Below are positions 33,332 through 42,583 of a stretch of DNA of 64,000 nucleotides, piece by piece; the first letter of the stretch is position 1, and every line of letters begins with the position of its first letter. Under the pieces are notes generated by a model. The model did not search any database and was not told the origin of the DNA. It worked only from the letters and a program-made list of their open reading frames with translations. The position numbers and the translations under genes were made by a program. The DNA is from Pseudooceanicola sp. HF7 (GTDB lineage Bacteria; Pseudomonadota; Alphaproteobacteria; Rhodobacterales; Rhodobacteraceae): the NCBI RefSeq assembly GCF_011806405.1, contig NZ_JAATOW010000012.1:1-64000 (forward strand), in the 5' to 3' direction.

Positions 33332-34507
33332 ATGAACTGGAACCTGCGACACCTCCGGGCCTTCCTTTGCGTCGTGCAAGAGACCTCCGTCTCCCGTGCG
33401 GCAGGGATCTGCAACCTGTCGCAACCGGCGGTGACCCAGGCCATAGCGCGGTTGGAAAAGGGCTTCCCACAACCGCTTTTCCAGCACCGCAGCCAGGGCC
33501 TTTACCCGACAGAGGCAGGGCTGGCCCTGGCCGCCCGCGTCAGCCGCGCCCTTGACCGCCTGGAAGAGGCCGCGGCCCCGATTTCCCCACGGCTTGCCTC
33601 CAATGCCACTATGGCCCAGCTCAAGGCCCTGATCGCCGTGCGCGAGCTTGAGAACTTCTCTCTCGCCGCGCGCCAGCTTGGCCTGGCCCAGCCCACCGTG
33701 CACCGCGCCGTCACCCTGCTTGAGAAAGAGGCCAACCGCCCGCTCTTCGAACGCTCTGCCACCGGGATCCGTGCCGGGCGCGCCTGCCGCGTGCTTGCCG
33801 ATGCCGCCCGGCTGGCCTTTGCAGAGCTTGACCAGGCAGAGATGGAGCTGGCCGAGATGGCCGGGCGCGAAGCAGGCCAAATCACCCTTGGTGCCATGCC
33901 GCTGTCGCGCTCCTTCCTGGTTTCCCGCGCGCTAGGGGAATTCCGCCGCACCCGCCCGCGCATCCTGATCCGAATCGACGAAGGCCCCTACGAGGAACTG
34001 CTTGCCGGCCTGCGACGGGGCGAGATCGACTTCCTGATCGGCGCCCTGCGTGACCCCCTGCCCATCGGCGACATCGAACAGAGGGAGCTGTTCTCGGACG
34101 ATCTGATCCTTGCGGTCGGCCCCGGACACCCCCTGCTGTCCCGGGACAGGATCACACCGGAAGAAACCGCCGGCTACCCCTGGATCCTGTCGCGGCAGGG
34201 TACGCCGTCGCGGGCGATCTTCGATCGGGTCTTTGCCGGGCACGCCCAGCCGCGAAGCATAGTCGAGACCGGCTCGACCATCCTGATGCGCCAGATGCTG
34301 CAGGACTCGCGGCACATCGGCTTCATTTCGCGGATGCAGGCCGCCGCGGAAACCGAACTTGGGCTGATGGTGCCACTCTCAGCCGAACTGCCAGAGACCC
34401 GCCGCCCCATCGGCCTGACCCAGCGGCACGGGTGGATCCCGACCGCAGCCCAAAAAGCCATGATCGACGCCATCGTCCGCGCCGCGCCCGGTGAGTCCGC
34501 CCAATGA
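33332..34507 (+). CDS. LysR-family regulator with two N-terminal HTH domains
   Basis: 391-residue transcriptional regulator, about 90 longer than usual LysR proteins. Residues 1-60 form one LysR-type winged helix (LRHLRAFLCVVQETSVSRAA; LSQPAVTQAIARLE; PLFQH), and residues 93-150 form a second (MAQLKALIAVRELENFSLAA; LAQPTVHRAVTLLE; PLFER). The effector-binding domain starts near residue 178 (GQITLGAMPLSRS) and runs to the end. Its GAGGA-preceded ATG is divergent from galB, so it most likely controls that operon in response to a pathway intermediate. Confidence 0.9.
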   Translation: MNWNLRHLRAFLCVVQETSVSRAAGICNLSQPAVTQAIARLEKGFPQPLFQHRSQGLYPTEAGLALAARVSRALDRLEEAAAPISPRLASNATMAQLKALIAVRELENFSLAARQLGLAQPTVHRAVTLLEKEANRPLFERSATGIRAGRACRVLADAARLAFAELDQAEMELAEMAGREAGQITLGAMPLSRSFLVSRALGEFRRTRPRILIRIDEGPYEELLAGLRRGEIDFLIGALRDPLPIGDIEQRELFSDDLILAVGPGHPLLSRDRITPEETAGYPWILSRQGTPSRAIFDRVFAGHAQPRSIVETGSTILMRQMLQDSRHIGFISRMQAAAETELGLMVPLSAELPETRRPIGLTQRHGWIPTAAQKAMIDAIVRAAPGESAQ

Positions 34508-34651
34508 TCAAGATGCTGCTGAAAAGCTGCATTTTGCGTAGATCAAATTGACTCAGGGCCGAAAAGGCGAATATTTTATTCAATCGAACAAGAAAGCTCG
34601 CAATTCATTTGTATTTACCGGAAAGGTTTTCGGTAATAACTATGCGAGTCA

Positions 34652-35137
34652 ATGTGTAAAGAATTTGTGGGTACCGTGACAGACAGACCAGAACCCTTCC
34701 CGGACTTTCCGGACGATGAGCCGGAATTCTCCCTTTCAGTGTCGCTTTCTCACCTGCTGAGGCGGTCACACTTCCATGCGGAATCCCTGTTTGCCCAGAT
34801 GTTCGACGACATCGGGATAACCTCGCGCCAGCTGTCCCTGCTGGTCGCCGTGGCAGAGAACCCCGGCGCATCGCAGCGTCAGCTGAGCCAGGCCGTCACC
34901 TTGGATGTGAACACCGTCAGTGACACCCTGCGCCGGATGGAGCGTAAGTCCCTGATATTCCGAAATGCTTCTGCGAATGACGGGCGTTCCGTCACAGTGA
35001 CGCTGACGGAACAGGGGCGCGAGATCTTGGAAACGGCGGTCAGCCGAAACGCCATGTTCCAGGAGATGATCTCTGAGCAGCTTCAGCCGGATGAGACTGA
35101 TCAGCTGAAGACTCTGATCAACAAGATGCTGCAATAG
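34652..35137 (+). CDS. MarR-family transcriptional regulator
   Basis: 161-residue winged-helix regulator. The DNA-binding core has ITSRQLSLLVAVAENPGASQ, LSQAVTLDVNTVSDTLRRME (recognition helix) and the wing KSLIFRNASANDGRSVTVTLT, then C-terminal dimerisation helices. The ATG at 34652 lacks a clear ribosome site; a GTG at 34676 would remove eight residues. The gene and its flanks are visibly less GC-rich than neighbours, and no target gene is adjacent, so it may have been acquired horizontally. Confidence 0.88.
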   Translation: MCKEFVGTVTDRPEPFPDFPDDEPEFSLSVSLSHLLRRSHFHAESLFAQMFDDIGITSRQLSLLVAVAENPGASQRQLSQAVTLDVNTVSDTLRRMERKSLIFRNASANDGRSVTVTLTEQGREILETAVSRNAMFQEMISEQLQPDETDQLKTLINKMLQ

Positions 35138-35252
35138 ACGCCAAACTAAATTCGTCGCCATAATTACGATATTTCAGAAATGGACTTACAAGCAACCAGG
35201 CGCTTAAACTCCACACCATCACAGTAAGTATTAATTTATTCCCTTTGAAAAC

Positions 35253-35309
35253 AACGCAGCCTGAAACGCAAATTAATTGGCACACATGCAATTGCGCCCA
35301 GGCTGCGTT
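35253..35309. repeat. Long inverted repeat in AT-rich gap
   Basis: An 11-bp perfect inverted repeat AACGCAGCCTG (35253-35263) / CAGGCTGCGTT (35299-35309) encloses a second stem, CGCAAATT (35267-35274) against AATTGCG (35290-35296) with one bulged A. It lies between the MarR gene and tRNA-Thr. It could be a terminator without U-run, a structured RNA, or the remnant of a mobile element end. Confidence 0.6.
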
Positions 35310-35343
35310 ACCGTCTTCTTGATTTACCTTGGGGGAAGAGAAG

Positions 35344-35419
35344 TGGTGCCGGTGATAGGACTCGAACCTACGACCCCATCATTACGAATGACGTGCTCTA
35401 CCAGCTGAGCTACACCGGC
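35344..35419 (-). tRNA. tRNA-Thr (anticodon CGT)
   Basis: 76-nt tRNA on the minus strand including an encoded CCA (35346-35344). Acceptor stem GCCGGTG/CACCGGC, D stem GCTC/GAGC, anticodon loop TTCGTAA giving anticodon CGT (reads ACG, threonine), T arm GTAGG-TTCGAAT-CCTAT, discriminator A. It borders the AT-rich patch containing the MarR gene, a typical position for integration events, though no integrase or direct repeat was found. Confidence 0.97.
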
Positions 35420-35531
35420 ACTTCTCTGGCAAGGCCCGGGAGATCAAGATCGCGGGGCCTCGTGGAGCGGGGCTATAGCACCCCTCCGCTTCCTGGGAAA
35501 GCGCTTTTTGCGCCCTCCCAGGGTGGCGTCT

Positions 35532-37055
35532 TCAACGCTTTGCAGCGACGTCCTCTGGCGGCAGGACCTCTGCCTCCTCGACATCGTCAGAGCCGCCCTT
35601 GGCGGCCGTCTCCGTGGCCGGGTCCGCTGCTGATGCGGCGGGGCCTCCCGGGGCCACGGGCAGGTTCACGGCGTCGTCCACGCGGCCCACGATCAGCGGC
35701 AGCATGGTCTGGGACATGGGCGACTGGTACTCGGTCGCGGGCGCTTCCTGCCAGGCAAGCGTATCGAAGGCGCCGCAGGCTTCGCAGACCGGCACCCAGT
35801 GGCCATGGGTGTGGTGGCACTTCTCGCAGGTCCACTGGGGCCCGCGCGGCGCGCTCACGGCGCGTGTCAGCCAGCCCTTCACGATGGCGTCGGGGCTGCC
35901 TTCGCCACGTTCGATGGCCGCCATGATCGTCAGGGTGCGTGCATCGGGCTTGTCCGTCGCCAGGTCACCCAGGGCGCGGCGCGCCTCGGGAAAGTCCTCT
36001 GCGCCGATGTTCAGTTCCGCAAGCAGCAACCGGGTCTCACGGTGCTCCGGATGGATCTTGGTGAGCACCTTGAAGCGCTTCAACCGCGCCTCTGCGGTTT
36101 CGGTGGGGGACAGGGCCGCGAAGGCCGCGGCCAGGTCCGGGTGCGGGCTGGCCTCCCAGGCCTTGCGCAGGACGCGGGTGGCGTATTTGTCCTTGCCCTG
36201 TTCGTGATAGGCACGGGCGGCAAAGACCGCGGCCGGGATCAGGTCCGGCGACAGGCGGTTGGCCTCGATCGCGGCTTCGCGGGCCTCGATCGTGCTGTCC
36301 GCGGCAATGACGGCCTTGGCCTCTGACAGGGCCAGCACGGCATCGCGGCGGCGGTGCACGTCGCGGGGCAGGGCGCCGGTCCGCAGCTTGGCCTTGAGCG
36401 TGTTGCGCGCGCCCTGCCAATCCTCGTTCCCGGCCTGTAGCTTCAGCAGCACGTCCTGCACTTCCTCGTGGGCCGGCTTCAGGGCAAAGGCCTTTTCCGC
36501 CAGCTTCATGGCCGTGTCGGTATCGCCCTCTTCCAGCTTCTGCTTCATCAGGCCACGCACGCCGACAAAGCGCGTCCGGTCATCGGCCAGCAGCGCCTTG
36601 TAAGCCTGCTCCCGCTTGCGCTTGTCGCCAGTCAGCTCCGCCGCCTGGGCAGTCAGCAGGTTGGTCAGCTCGGGACGGTCCAGGTACTTGTCCGCCCGCG
36701 CCGCCTTGGCCATCGCCAACCGCCCTTCGCCAGAGGCCAGGGCAACCATGCCTTCGGTCAGCGCCTTCAGGCCCTTCTTTTCCCGGTTTCGGTCGAAATG
36801 GCGGCTCAGCGCCGTCTCATCGCCGTTGATCCAGCGCAGCAGGGCGATCAGCAGCCCGGCCAGCCGGAACAGCACCCAGACCGCGACAAGCAAGGCCAGC
36901 AGCGCCAGCACCGCCCGCAGGGGCGTCAGGTTGAACTCGTATGTCCCGACAGAGATCAGGACGCCACCCTCCATCTCCAGAAGGTAGCTCGCCCCCATGG
37001 CGGCAGCCGCCACCAATGCGATGAAGACGCCGATTTTTATGAAAGACCAGAGCAT
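35532..37055 (-). CDS. hemY: HemY-like TPR membrane protein of the heme cluster
   Basis: 507-residue inner-membrane protein of the HemY family (not the oxygen-dependent protoporphyrinogen oxidase of the same name). Membrane segments are at about residues 5-25 and 45-70; the HemY N-terminal domain (LSRHFDRNREKKGLKALTEGMVALASG) and tetratricopeptide-like helices follow. Near the C terminus is WTCEKC with CEAC about ten residues later, a likely zinc ribbon. It is 11 bp downstream of the Mic60-like gene and near hemD, the usual alphaproteobacterial order. Its exact role in heme synthesis is unsettled. Confidence 0.92.
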   Translation of the reverse strand: MLWSFIKIGVFIALVAAAAMGASYLLEMEGGVLISVGTYEFNLTPLRAVLALLALLVAVWVLFRLAGLLIALLRWINGDETALSRHFDRNREKKGLKALTEGMVALASGEGRLAMAKAARADKYLDRPELTNLLTAQAAELTGDKRKREQAYKALLADDRTRFVGVRGLMKQKLEEGDTDTAMKLAEKAFALKPAHEEVQDVLLKLQAGNEDWQGARNTLKAKLRTGALPRDVHRRRDAVLALSEAKAVIAADSTIEAREAAIEANRLSPDLIPAAVFAARAYHEQGKDKYATRVLRKAWEASPHPDLAAAFAALSPTETAEARLKRFKVLTKIHPEHRETRLLLAELNIGAEDFPEARRALGDLATDKPDARTLTIMAAIERGEGSPDAIVKGWLTRAVSAPRGPQWTCEKCHHTHGHWVPVCEACGAFDTLAWQEAPATEYQSPMSQTMLPLIVGRVDDAVNLPVAPGGPAASAADPATETAAKGGSDDVEEAEVLPPEDVAAKR

Positions 37056-37066
37056 CCAGTACTACC

Positions 37067-38443
37067 TCAATTCGTCTGCGTGGCGGATTCGAGTCCCGAA
37101 CGGGCCTCGATGACTTCGGCACGGGCCGTGGCCATGTCGACCCAGCCCTGCATCTCCGCTTTCGCGGCTTCGGGCAGGGTGTCCAGCTCACTCAGCGCCG
37201 TCTCAAGATCCCGGTCGCGCAGGGCCGCTTCGGCCCGCGACAGGATCGCATCCGGGCTGTTCCCTTCCTGCGGGGTAAGAGAGCGCATGCCAAGTTGCGT
37301 TTTCATGAACGACAGGACCGAACTTGTGTCCCCCATGTCCCAGGTCGCGCCAAGCGCGTCGCGGGCAAAGTCGGGGAAGCTTTCCTGAAGATCGGCCATC
37401 GTGGCGACGCCCGATGCGGCGTGGCTTTCCAGCGCCTCCGGGACGCTCGCCCCGGTGTCCTTCAGCGCGTTCACCGGTTCGGCAAAGGGCTCACCGGTGT
37501 CCAGCGCGGTGTCCAGTTCCGTCAGGGCCGCGCTCATCTTGGATTGCTCGGCCGCCGTGGTGATCTGCGCCTCAAGCTCGGATTTCTGTGCGTCCAGCGC
37601 CTGGTTCAGCTCAGAGACCTGGCGGTTCAGATCCTGCACCGCTTCCGGGGCAACGCTGCCGCCTTCCTCCAGGGCCGCGATGCGATCCGTCAGGGCGCTG
37701 AGCGTGGCAGAGGTCTCTGACAGGCCGCTTTCGAGGCCAGACTGGGTGGATTTCAGCGCCTCGACCTCGCCGCTGATGCCGGACAGGTCCGGCTCCTGCG
37801 GGGTGGCTTCCTTCAGGGCCGAGACCTCCGCCTGCAGCGCCGCCACGTCATCGGACAGGGTCGTTCCCTGCTGCGATGGCAGACCTTCGGGGAAGATCCA
37901 GAGCGCCGCGCCAAAGCCGATGCCCGCGGCGATCACGCCGCCCAGCAGGGCCGGGAAGAAACGATGCTTCACGATCGTCTCCTGGGGTGCCGCAGCAGAG
38001 GGGGGCGGAGAGGACGACGCAGAAGAAGCAGAGGACGGCGGCGGGGGTGGGGCAGGCGGCACATCCGTTTCCGGCGTGTCGGCCATGGGTTCGGGCGCCT
38101 GGGTTTCGGGCGCCTGGCCATCCAGCGCGGCCAGGTCGTCCTGGTCATTCGGATCATCCCGGTCGCTGCCTAGGGCCGCGGCCAGGCTATCGGCACTGTC
38201 ACGCGGATCGTGGACCGGGGCGGCCAGGGTAGGCTCTGCCGGGGCCTCGGAGGCCTCGGCAGGTTCTCCTGCGGCCTCATCCAGGCCCTCCGGGGCGGCC
38301 AGAACCACATCCGGTTCCTCCGGCGCATCCCGATCGGGCCGGGGCGCCGCTGGCATGTCCATCCCCGTCACCTCTGTCGAGGTCTCTTCCGCGGGCTGGC
38401 TCTCCAGCGCCTCAGTCTTGTCGTCTTTGGGTGTCTTGGCCAC
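37067..38443 (-). CDS. Bacterial Mic60 (mitofilin) homologue
   Basis: 458-residue inner-membrane protein. The N-terminal ~150 residues are acidic, Ala/Pro-rich and probably disordered; one membrane helix lies at about residues 167-187 (FFPALLGGVIAAGIGFGAALWIF region); a coiled coil follows (about 205-330), and the C terminus (ESFPDFARDAL onward) is the mitofilin-type domain. Alphaproteobacterial Mic60 homologues are encoded between hemD and hemY and shape membrane invaginations or crista-like structures. Position and architecture both fit. Confidence 0.85.
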   Translation of the reverse strand: MAKTPKDDKTEALESQPAEETSTEVTGMDMPAAPRPDRDAPEEPDVVLAAPEGLDEAAGEPAEASEAPAEPTLAAPVHDPRDSADSLAAALGSDRDDPNDQDDLAALDGQAPETQAPEPMADTPETDVPPAPPPPPSSASSASSSPPPSAAAPQETIVKHRFFPALLGGVIAAGIGFGAALWIFPEGLPSQQGTTLSDDVAALQAEVSALKEATPQEPDLSGISGEVEALKSTQSGLESGLSETSATLSALTDRIAALEEGGSVAPEAVQDLNRQVSELNQALDAQKSELEAQITTAAEQSKMSAALTELDTALDTGEPFAEPVNALKDTGASVPEALESHAASGVATMADLQESFPDFARDALGATWDMGDTSSVLSFMKTQLGMRSLTPQEGNSPDAILSRAEAALRDRDLETALSELDTLPEAAKAEMQGWVDMATARAEVIEARSGLESATQTN

Positions 38444-38495
38444 GGATCGAACCCCCCTTGATTCTGCGAGCCGGCGTCATGGGTACAGGGGCAAC

Positions 38496-39221
38496 TTAGA
38501 CAGCCCCCCGTCCCGCCTCAAGCTGATGCGATCTGGAGACAAGTCCAGCAAGCGCTACCAACATAGTACCGCCATTCGGTTGGGCGGCCAGTTCCAGCAC
38601 CCTTGGGCGCAAAGGTGCCACGATCCCCGCGATTACCGGACTGATAGCGGCGATCATCAGCGGAGCAGACCCGTTCCAGGCAGTGGCAAAAAGCCGCGCG
38701 CTGCGTGGCGAATAGAGCGGCACAAGCACCGGATCCTCGCCACTCATGACCCCAAGTGCCTCAGCAGACAAGGGTTTCTCTTGCTGACGATAGGCCGTGA
38801 CAGCCCTTACCGCCAGGCCTTCGGCGCTTAGTCGCTCTGCCAGGTCGCCCCGGTGAACCGCCCCCCTCAGGTGCACAAGCCGCGCGGTCGGGGCCTCTTT
38901 CCGGATCAGCTTGCCTAGATCCTCTGCCGTGCCGCCAGCGGAAATCGCGCTGAATCCCGCCGCTTGCGCCGCTTCGGCCGTGGCATCGCCCACGCAATAG
39001 GCGCGCGTCGCTCCCGTCAGGCCTGAGCGTATCCAGGCCCGCACCCCGTTGCGGGAGGTGAAAATCAGCTCTTCGCCGGGCTCGGGGGTGGGCAGCGGGG
39101 TATAGACGATCTCCTGTTGCGGGCTCACCAGGACCCGCAGCGCCGGCCAGCGCAGGCGGATCTCTTCCGCCAGGGCTGTGGCGTCAGGGTCGGGCCGGGT
39201 GATCAGCACCACAGGCTGCAT
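38496..39221 (-). CDS. hemD: Uroporphyrinogen-III synthase
   Basis: 241-residue cytosolic enzyme that closes hydroxymethylbilane to uroporphyrinogen III with inversion of ring D. Sequence identity in this family is low; visible signatures are [18 protein letters not shown] at the N terminus, [12 protein letters not shown], and [13 protein letters not shown] in the second half, consistent with the two-domain HemD fold. It is the first gene of the hemD-mic60-hemY run and is divergent from tsaD (96-bp gap). hemC is not seen next to it. Confidence 0.9.
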   Translation of the reverse strand: MQPVVLITRPDPDATALAEEIRLRWPALRVLVSPQQEIVYTPLPTPEPGEELIFTSRNGVRAWIRSGLTGATRAYCVGDATAEAAQAAGFSAISAGGTAEDLGKLIRKEAPTARLVHLRGAVHRGDLAERLSAEGLAVRAVTAYRQQEKPLSAEALGVMSGEDPVLVPLYSPRSARLFATAWNGSAPLMIAAISPVIAGIVAPLRPRVLELAAQPNGGTMLVALAGLVSRSHQLEAGRGAV

Positions 39222-39317
39222 CGCGCACTCCTCAAGGGGCCGAAACGCTGCCGGAGTTGTTTGCGGCCTTCCCCGGTGTTACCTGCGGCAGATGAATTGC
39301 GCAACGGATGCGGGCCG

Positions 39318-40406
39318 ATGGACGAGCTGACCATACTGGGGATCGAAAGTAGCTGCGACGACACCGGCGCGGCCGTCATCACCGGCACGCCCGGCACGGC
39401 GCGGATCCTTTCCTCGGTGGTCGAAGGGCAGGGCGCGCTGCATGCGCCTTTCGGCGGCGTGGTCCCCGAAATCGCCGCCCGCGCCCATGCCGAACGGCTG
39501 GATGGCTGCGTGACCCGGGCCCTGTCGGATGCGGGCCTGACCCTGAGCCAGGTCGATGCCATCGCCGTCACCGCCGGACCCGGGCTGATCGGCGGCGTTC
39601 TGTCGGGTGTCATGTGTGCCAAGGGGCTGGCGGCGGCCAGCGGCAAGCCCCTTGTCGGGGTGAACCACCTTGCCGGCCATGCGCTGACCCCGCGCCTGAC
39701 GGATGCGACCCCTTTTCCCTACCTGATGCTGCTGGTCTCCGGCGGGCATTGCCAGTTCCTGCTGGTGCGCGGCCCGCAGGCCTTCACCCGCCTTGGCGGC
39801 ACGATCGACGACGCGCCCGGAGAGGCCTTTGACAAGGCCGCCCGCCTGTTGGCCCTGCCACAGCCCGGTGGCCCCTCTGTTGAGGCCGAGGCGCGCAAGG
39901 GCGATGCCACCCGCATTGCCTTCCCCCGCCCGCTGCTGGACCGCCCGGGCTGCGATTTCAGCTTCTCAGGGCTGAAGACCGCCCTGCTGCGCAACCGCGA
40001 CACCCTGATGGAGGGCGACGCCCTGCGTGCCGGAGATCGCGCCGATCTCTGTGCCGGGTTCCAGTCCGCCGTCGTCGACGTGCTGCGGGAAAAGACCCGG
40101 CGCGCCCTTGCCATCTACCTTGAGGACGCCCCCGAACAGCCAACGCTGGCCGTCGCCGGCGGTGTGGCGGCGAACGGCCCCATCCGTGCCGCGCTCAAGA
40201 CGCTCTGCGCCGAAACCGGCACGCAGTTCACGGCCCCTCCGCTGGCGCTTTGCACGGATAATGCCGCGATGATCGCCTATGCGGGGCTGGAGCGCTTCTG
40301 CCTGGGCGAAAGCGACGGCATGGACCTTTCCGCACGCCCGCGCTGGCCACTGGACCGCAGCGCCCCAGGTATGTTGGGCAGTGGCAAGAAAGGGGCAAAG
40401 GCATGA
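39318..40406 (+). CDS. tsaD: tRNA N6-adenosine threonylcarbamoyltransferase subunit
   Basis: Transferase subunit for t6A37 in tRNAs reading ANN codons; works with TsaB/E and the TsaC product. 362 residues from the ATG at 39318; the open frame upstream is shadow. ASKHA-fold motifs: [15 protein letters not shown] at the N terminus, the metal-binding [23 protein letters not shown], and [12 protein letters not shown]. It overlaps gpsA by 4 bp. Confidence 0.97.
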   Translation: MDELTILGIESSCDDTGAAVITGTPGTARILSSVVEGQGALHAPFGGVVPEIAARAHAERLDGCVTRALSDAGLTLSQVDAIAVTAGPGLIGGVLSGVMCAKGLAAASGKPLVGVNHLAGHALTPRLTDATPFPYLMLLVSGGHCQFLLVRGPQAFTRLGGTIDDAPGEAFDKAARLLALPQPGGPSVEAEARKGDATRIAFPRPLLDRPGCDFSFSGLKTALLRNRDTLMEGDALRAGDRADLCAGFQSAVVDVLREKTRRALAIYLEDAPEQPTLAVAGGVAANGPIRAALKTLCAETGTQFTAPPLALCTDNAAMIAYAGLERFCLGESDGMDLSARPRWPLDRSAPGMLGSGKKGAKA

Positions 40407-41362
40407 TTTCGGTCATCGGGGCAGGGGCTTTCGGAACGGCGCTGGCGATCTCTGCCGCGCGGGACGGCGCGCAACTCTGGATCTGGGGGCGCAATCCGCA
40501 GGCCATGGCCGCCATGCAGGAAAGCCGCGAAAACCCGCGCCTGCCCGGCGTGGCGCTTCCCGATGGGCTGACCTGCAGCGCCGACCTCTCCCAGCTGCCA
40601 GAAAACGGCCCCGTGCTGATGGCCGTGCCCATGCAGACCCTGCGCTCGGTCCTGGCGGAAAACGCCGACCGGCTGGGCCACCGAACCCTGGTCCTGTGCT
40701 GCAAGGGGATTGAGCTTTCCTCGGGCAAGCGGGCCACAGAAGTGGTGAAGGAAGTCCTGCCCAATGCCGTGCCCGCGCTGCTGACCGGCCCCAGCTTCGC
40801 CGCCGATATCGCCCGTGGCCTGCCCACCGCGCTCACCCTGGCCTGCCCGGAACCGGGCCTGGCCGCGGCGCTGCAAAACGCGCTCTCCACGCAGAACCTG
40901 CGGCTTTACCGCTCTACGGACCTGACCGGGGCGGAACTGGGCGGGGCGCTCAAGAACGTCATGGCCATCGCCTGTGGCGCCGCCATGGGGGCCGGCCTTG
41001 GCGAAAGCGCCCGCGCCGCGCTGATGACCCGCGGCTACGCTGAAATGCAGCGCATGGCCGCCGCGCTCGGGGCCCAGCCGGAAACCCTGGCCGGCCTGTC
41101 GGGCTTCGGGGACCTCACCCTGACCTGTACCTCCGAACAATCGCGCAACTATCGCTTTGGCCAGTCCATCGGGCGCGGCGAAGACTTCGATCCCGCCGTG
41201 ACCGTCGAAGGGGCCGCCACCGCCCGCGCCACGGATGCGCTGGCCCAACGGCTTGAGCTGGACATGCCGATCACCCGCGTGGTCACCGGGCTGGTAGAGG
41301 CCCGGCTTGATGTCGCCTCTGCCATGGAGGCCCTTCTCTCTCGTCCCCTCAAGGAAGAATGA
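40403..41362 (+). CDS. gpsA: Glycerol-3-phosphate dehydrogenase [NAD(P)+]
   Basis: Cytosolic enzyme making sn-glycerol 3-phosphate from dihydroxyacetone phosphate for phospholipid synthesis; 319 residues. The NAD(P) motif is [14 protein letters not shown] (residues 2-15). The catalytic Lys is in [14 protein letters not shown], and [17 protein letters not shown] is the family signature near residue 235. It is translationally coupled to tsaD by an ATGA overlap and followed after 1 bp by a YciI-family gene. Confidence 0.97.
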   Translation: MISVIGAGAFGTALAISAARDGAQLWIWGRNPQAMAAMQESRENPRLPGVALPDGLTCSADLSQLPENGPVLMAVPMQTLRSVLAENADRLGHRTLVLCCKGIELSSGKRATEVVKEVLPNAVPALLTGPSFAADIARGLPTALTLACPEPGLAAALQNALSTQNLRLYRSTDLTGAELGGALKNVMAIACGAAMGAGLGESARAALMTRGYAEMQRMAAALGAQPETLAGLSGFGDLTLTCTSEQSRNYRFGQSIGRGEDFDPAVTVEGAATARATDALAQRLELDMPITRVVTGLVEARLDVASAMEALLSRPLKEE

Positions 41363-41363
41363 C

Positions 41364-41636
41364 ATGCCTTACGTGCTGATCGCCAAAGACAAGCCCGGTG
41401 CCCTGGAAACCCGCAAGCAAAACCGCGAGGCCCACCTTGCCTATGTAGCCGAAACCGGAGTCGTCACCCTGGGCGGACCCTTCCTGGACGACGAGGGCGC
41501 GATGTGCGGCTCTCTCATGGTCTTGGACCTGCCCGATCGTGCCGCGGTCGAGGCATGGGCAGAAGGCGATCCCTACGCCAAGGCGGGCCTCTTCGCGTCT
41601 GTCGAGATCTCCGATTGGAAGAAGGTGATCGGCTGA
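41364..41636 (+). CDS. YciI-family protein
   Basis: Small alpha+beta protein of 90 residues with the YciI/YCII dimeric ferredoxin-like fold; the start is the ATG at 41364 after AAGGAAG. The conserved His-Asp pair of the family is represented by REAHLAYVAETG and the later FLDDEGAMCGS and DPYAKAGLF segments. YciI proteins are mostly uncharacterised; some act as dehydrochlorinases or small isomerases. It lies in the tsaD-gpsA-yciI-EVE operon. Confidence 0.9.
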   Translation: MPYVLIAKDKPGALETRKQNREAHLAYVAETGVVTLGGPFLDDEGAMCGSLMVLDLPDRAAVEAWAEGDPYAKAGLFASVEISDWKKVIG

Positions 41637-42058
41637 TGAACTACTGGCTTTTCAAATCCGAACCCTCCACCTGGGGCTGGTCCGACCAGCTTGCCAAGGG
41701 CGAGACCGGAGAGGAATGGGACGGCGTGCGCAACTACCAGGCCCGCAACTTCATGCGGGAGATGAAGCTGGGCGATCGCGGTTTCTTCTACCATTCGCAG
41801 AAGGAAAAGGCCGTTGTCGGCATCATCGAGGTCTGCGCAGAGGTCCACCCGGACAGCAAGGCCGACGATCCCCGCTGGGAATGCGTGGATATCAAGGCAG
41901 TGCGCAGCTTCACCGTGCCGGTGACGCTGGACCAGATCAAGGCCGACCCCCGGCTTTCCGACATGGTCCTGGTCAAGAGCTCCCGCCTGTCCGTCCAGCC
42001 CGTGACGGAAGAGGAATTCCAGACCATCTGCGCCCTTGGAAAGACACAGGCAGACTGA
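41636..42058 (+). CDS. EVE-domain protein
   Basis: 140-residue protein made of one EVE (PUA-like) domain, related to human thymocyte nuclear protein 1. Motifs: MNYWLFKSEPSTWGW, WDGVRNYQARNFMREMKLGD and FFYHSQKEKAVVGIIEV, which form the pocket that binds modified bases or small nucleoside ligands. The ATG overlaps the yciI stop codon by one base. The exact ligand of free-standing bacterial EVE proteins is unknown. Confidence 0.93.
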   Translation: MNYWLFKSEPSTWGWSDQLAKGETGEEWDGVRNYQARNFMREMKLGDRGFFYHSQKEKAVVGIIEVCAEVHPDSKADDPRWECVDIKAVRSFTVPVTLDQIKADPRLSDMVLVKSSRLSVQPVTEEEFQTICALGKTQAD

Positions 42059-42135
42059 GGGGCCCTTGCCGGCAAGGCTGCCTTGAAGCGGTGGCGTCCG
42101 CCGCCGCGATTCTTCCGCCATCCCTCCCTTCGAAC

Positions 42136-42583
42136 GGCAATTTCCGGCTCATCTTTGAATAAGCGCACCCATGACGCCGGACACGCCCCGCAGCCTTACA
42201 GCAAGCTCCCTGCGGCAAGGGCCATTCCCTTGCCCGCGATACCGCGCAGCTTTGCGGCAAGGCCAGTCAAACAGGCATGGAAGCAAAGCAGACTGTCCAC
42301 GCCGGGCAATGCCGCGAACCGCTTCCCCAAAGCAAACCCGACGCCAAACAGGGCAGCCCCCGTCAACCGGCGACACCACGAAAAGCCATTGATATCATGA
42401 AAATAAAACGGAGGGCCGGCTTTACCCGAACCCTCCGCCACCCCACGTGCTCCCTACGCACCACACGTGATCTATGAAAGGTTCGGGCCATACTAGCCGC
42501 CCGTCTTCTTTAGCGCGAAACGCCCATCGAAGGCAATTTCCGATTAAATTGCATATGAATGATTCCGGTCATCTTTCATTAAG
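42136..42583. repeat. Imperfect direct repeats flanking ~370 bp
   Basis: GGCAATTTCCG is identical at 42136-42146 and 42532-42542. A TTCCGGCTCATCTTTGAATAAG segment (42142-42163) recurs as TTCCGGTCATCTTTCATTAAG at 42563-42583. In the second copy the two parts are separated by about 20 bp. This could be a partial duplication of a regulatory segment or the ends of a decayed element. Confidence 0.45.
42401..42437 (-). terminator. Minus-strand rho-independent terminator with no assigned gene
   Basis: Stem CGGAGGG (42409-42415) / CCCTCCG (42431-42437) with a 15-nt loop. On the minus strand it is followed by TTTTATTTT (42408-42400). No protein gene ends here on the minus strand, so it may terminate a small RNA or antisense transcript started within 42440-42780. 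Confidence 0.6.

Noticed and set aside
42196..42441. 81-codon hydrophobic minus-strand frame in the gap upstream of the universal stress gene
   Set aside because: It would start at a GTG without a ribosome site, inside the terminator stem, and its hydrophobicity is explained by the repeated GGCAAGG motifs.
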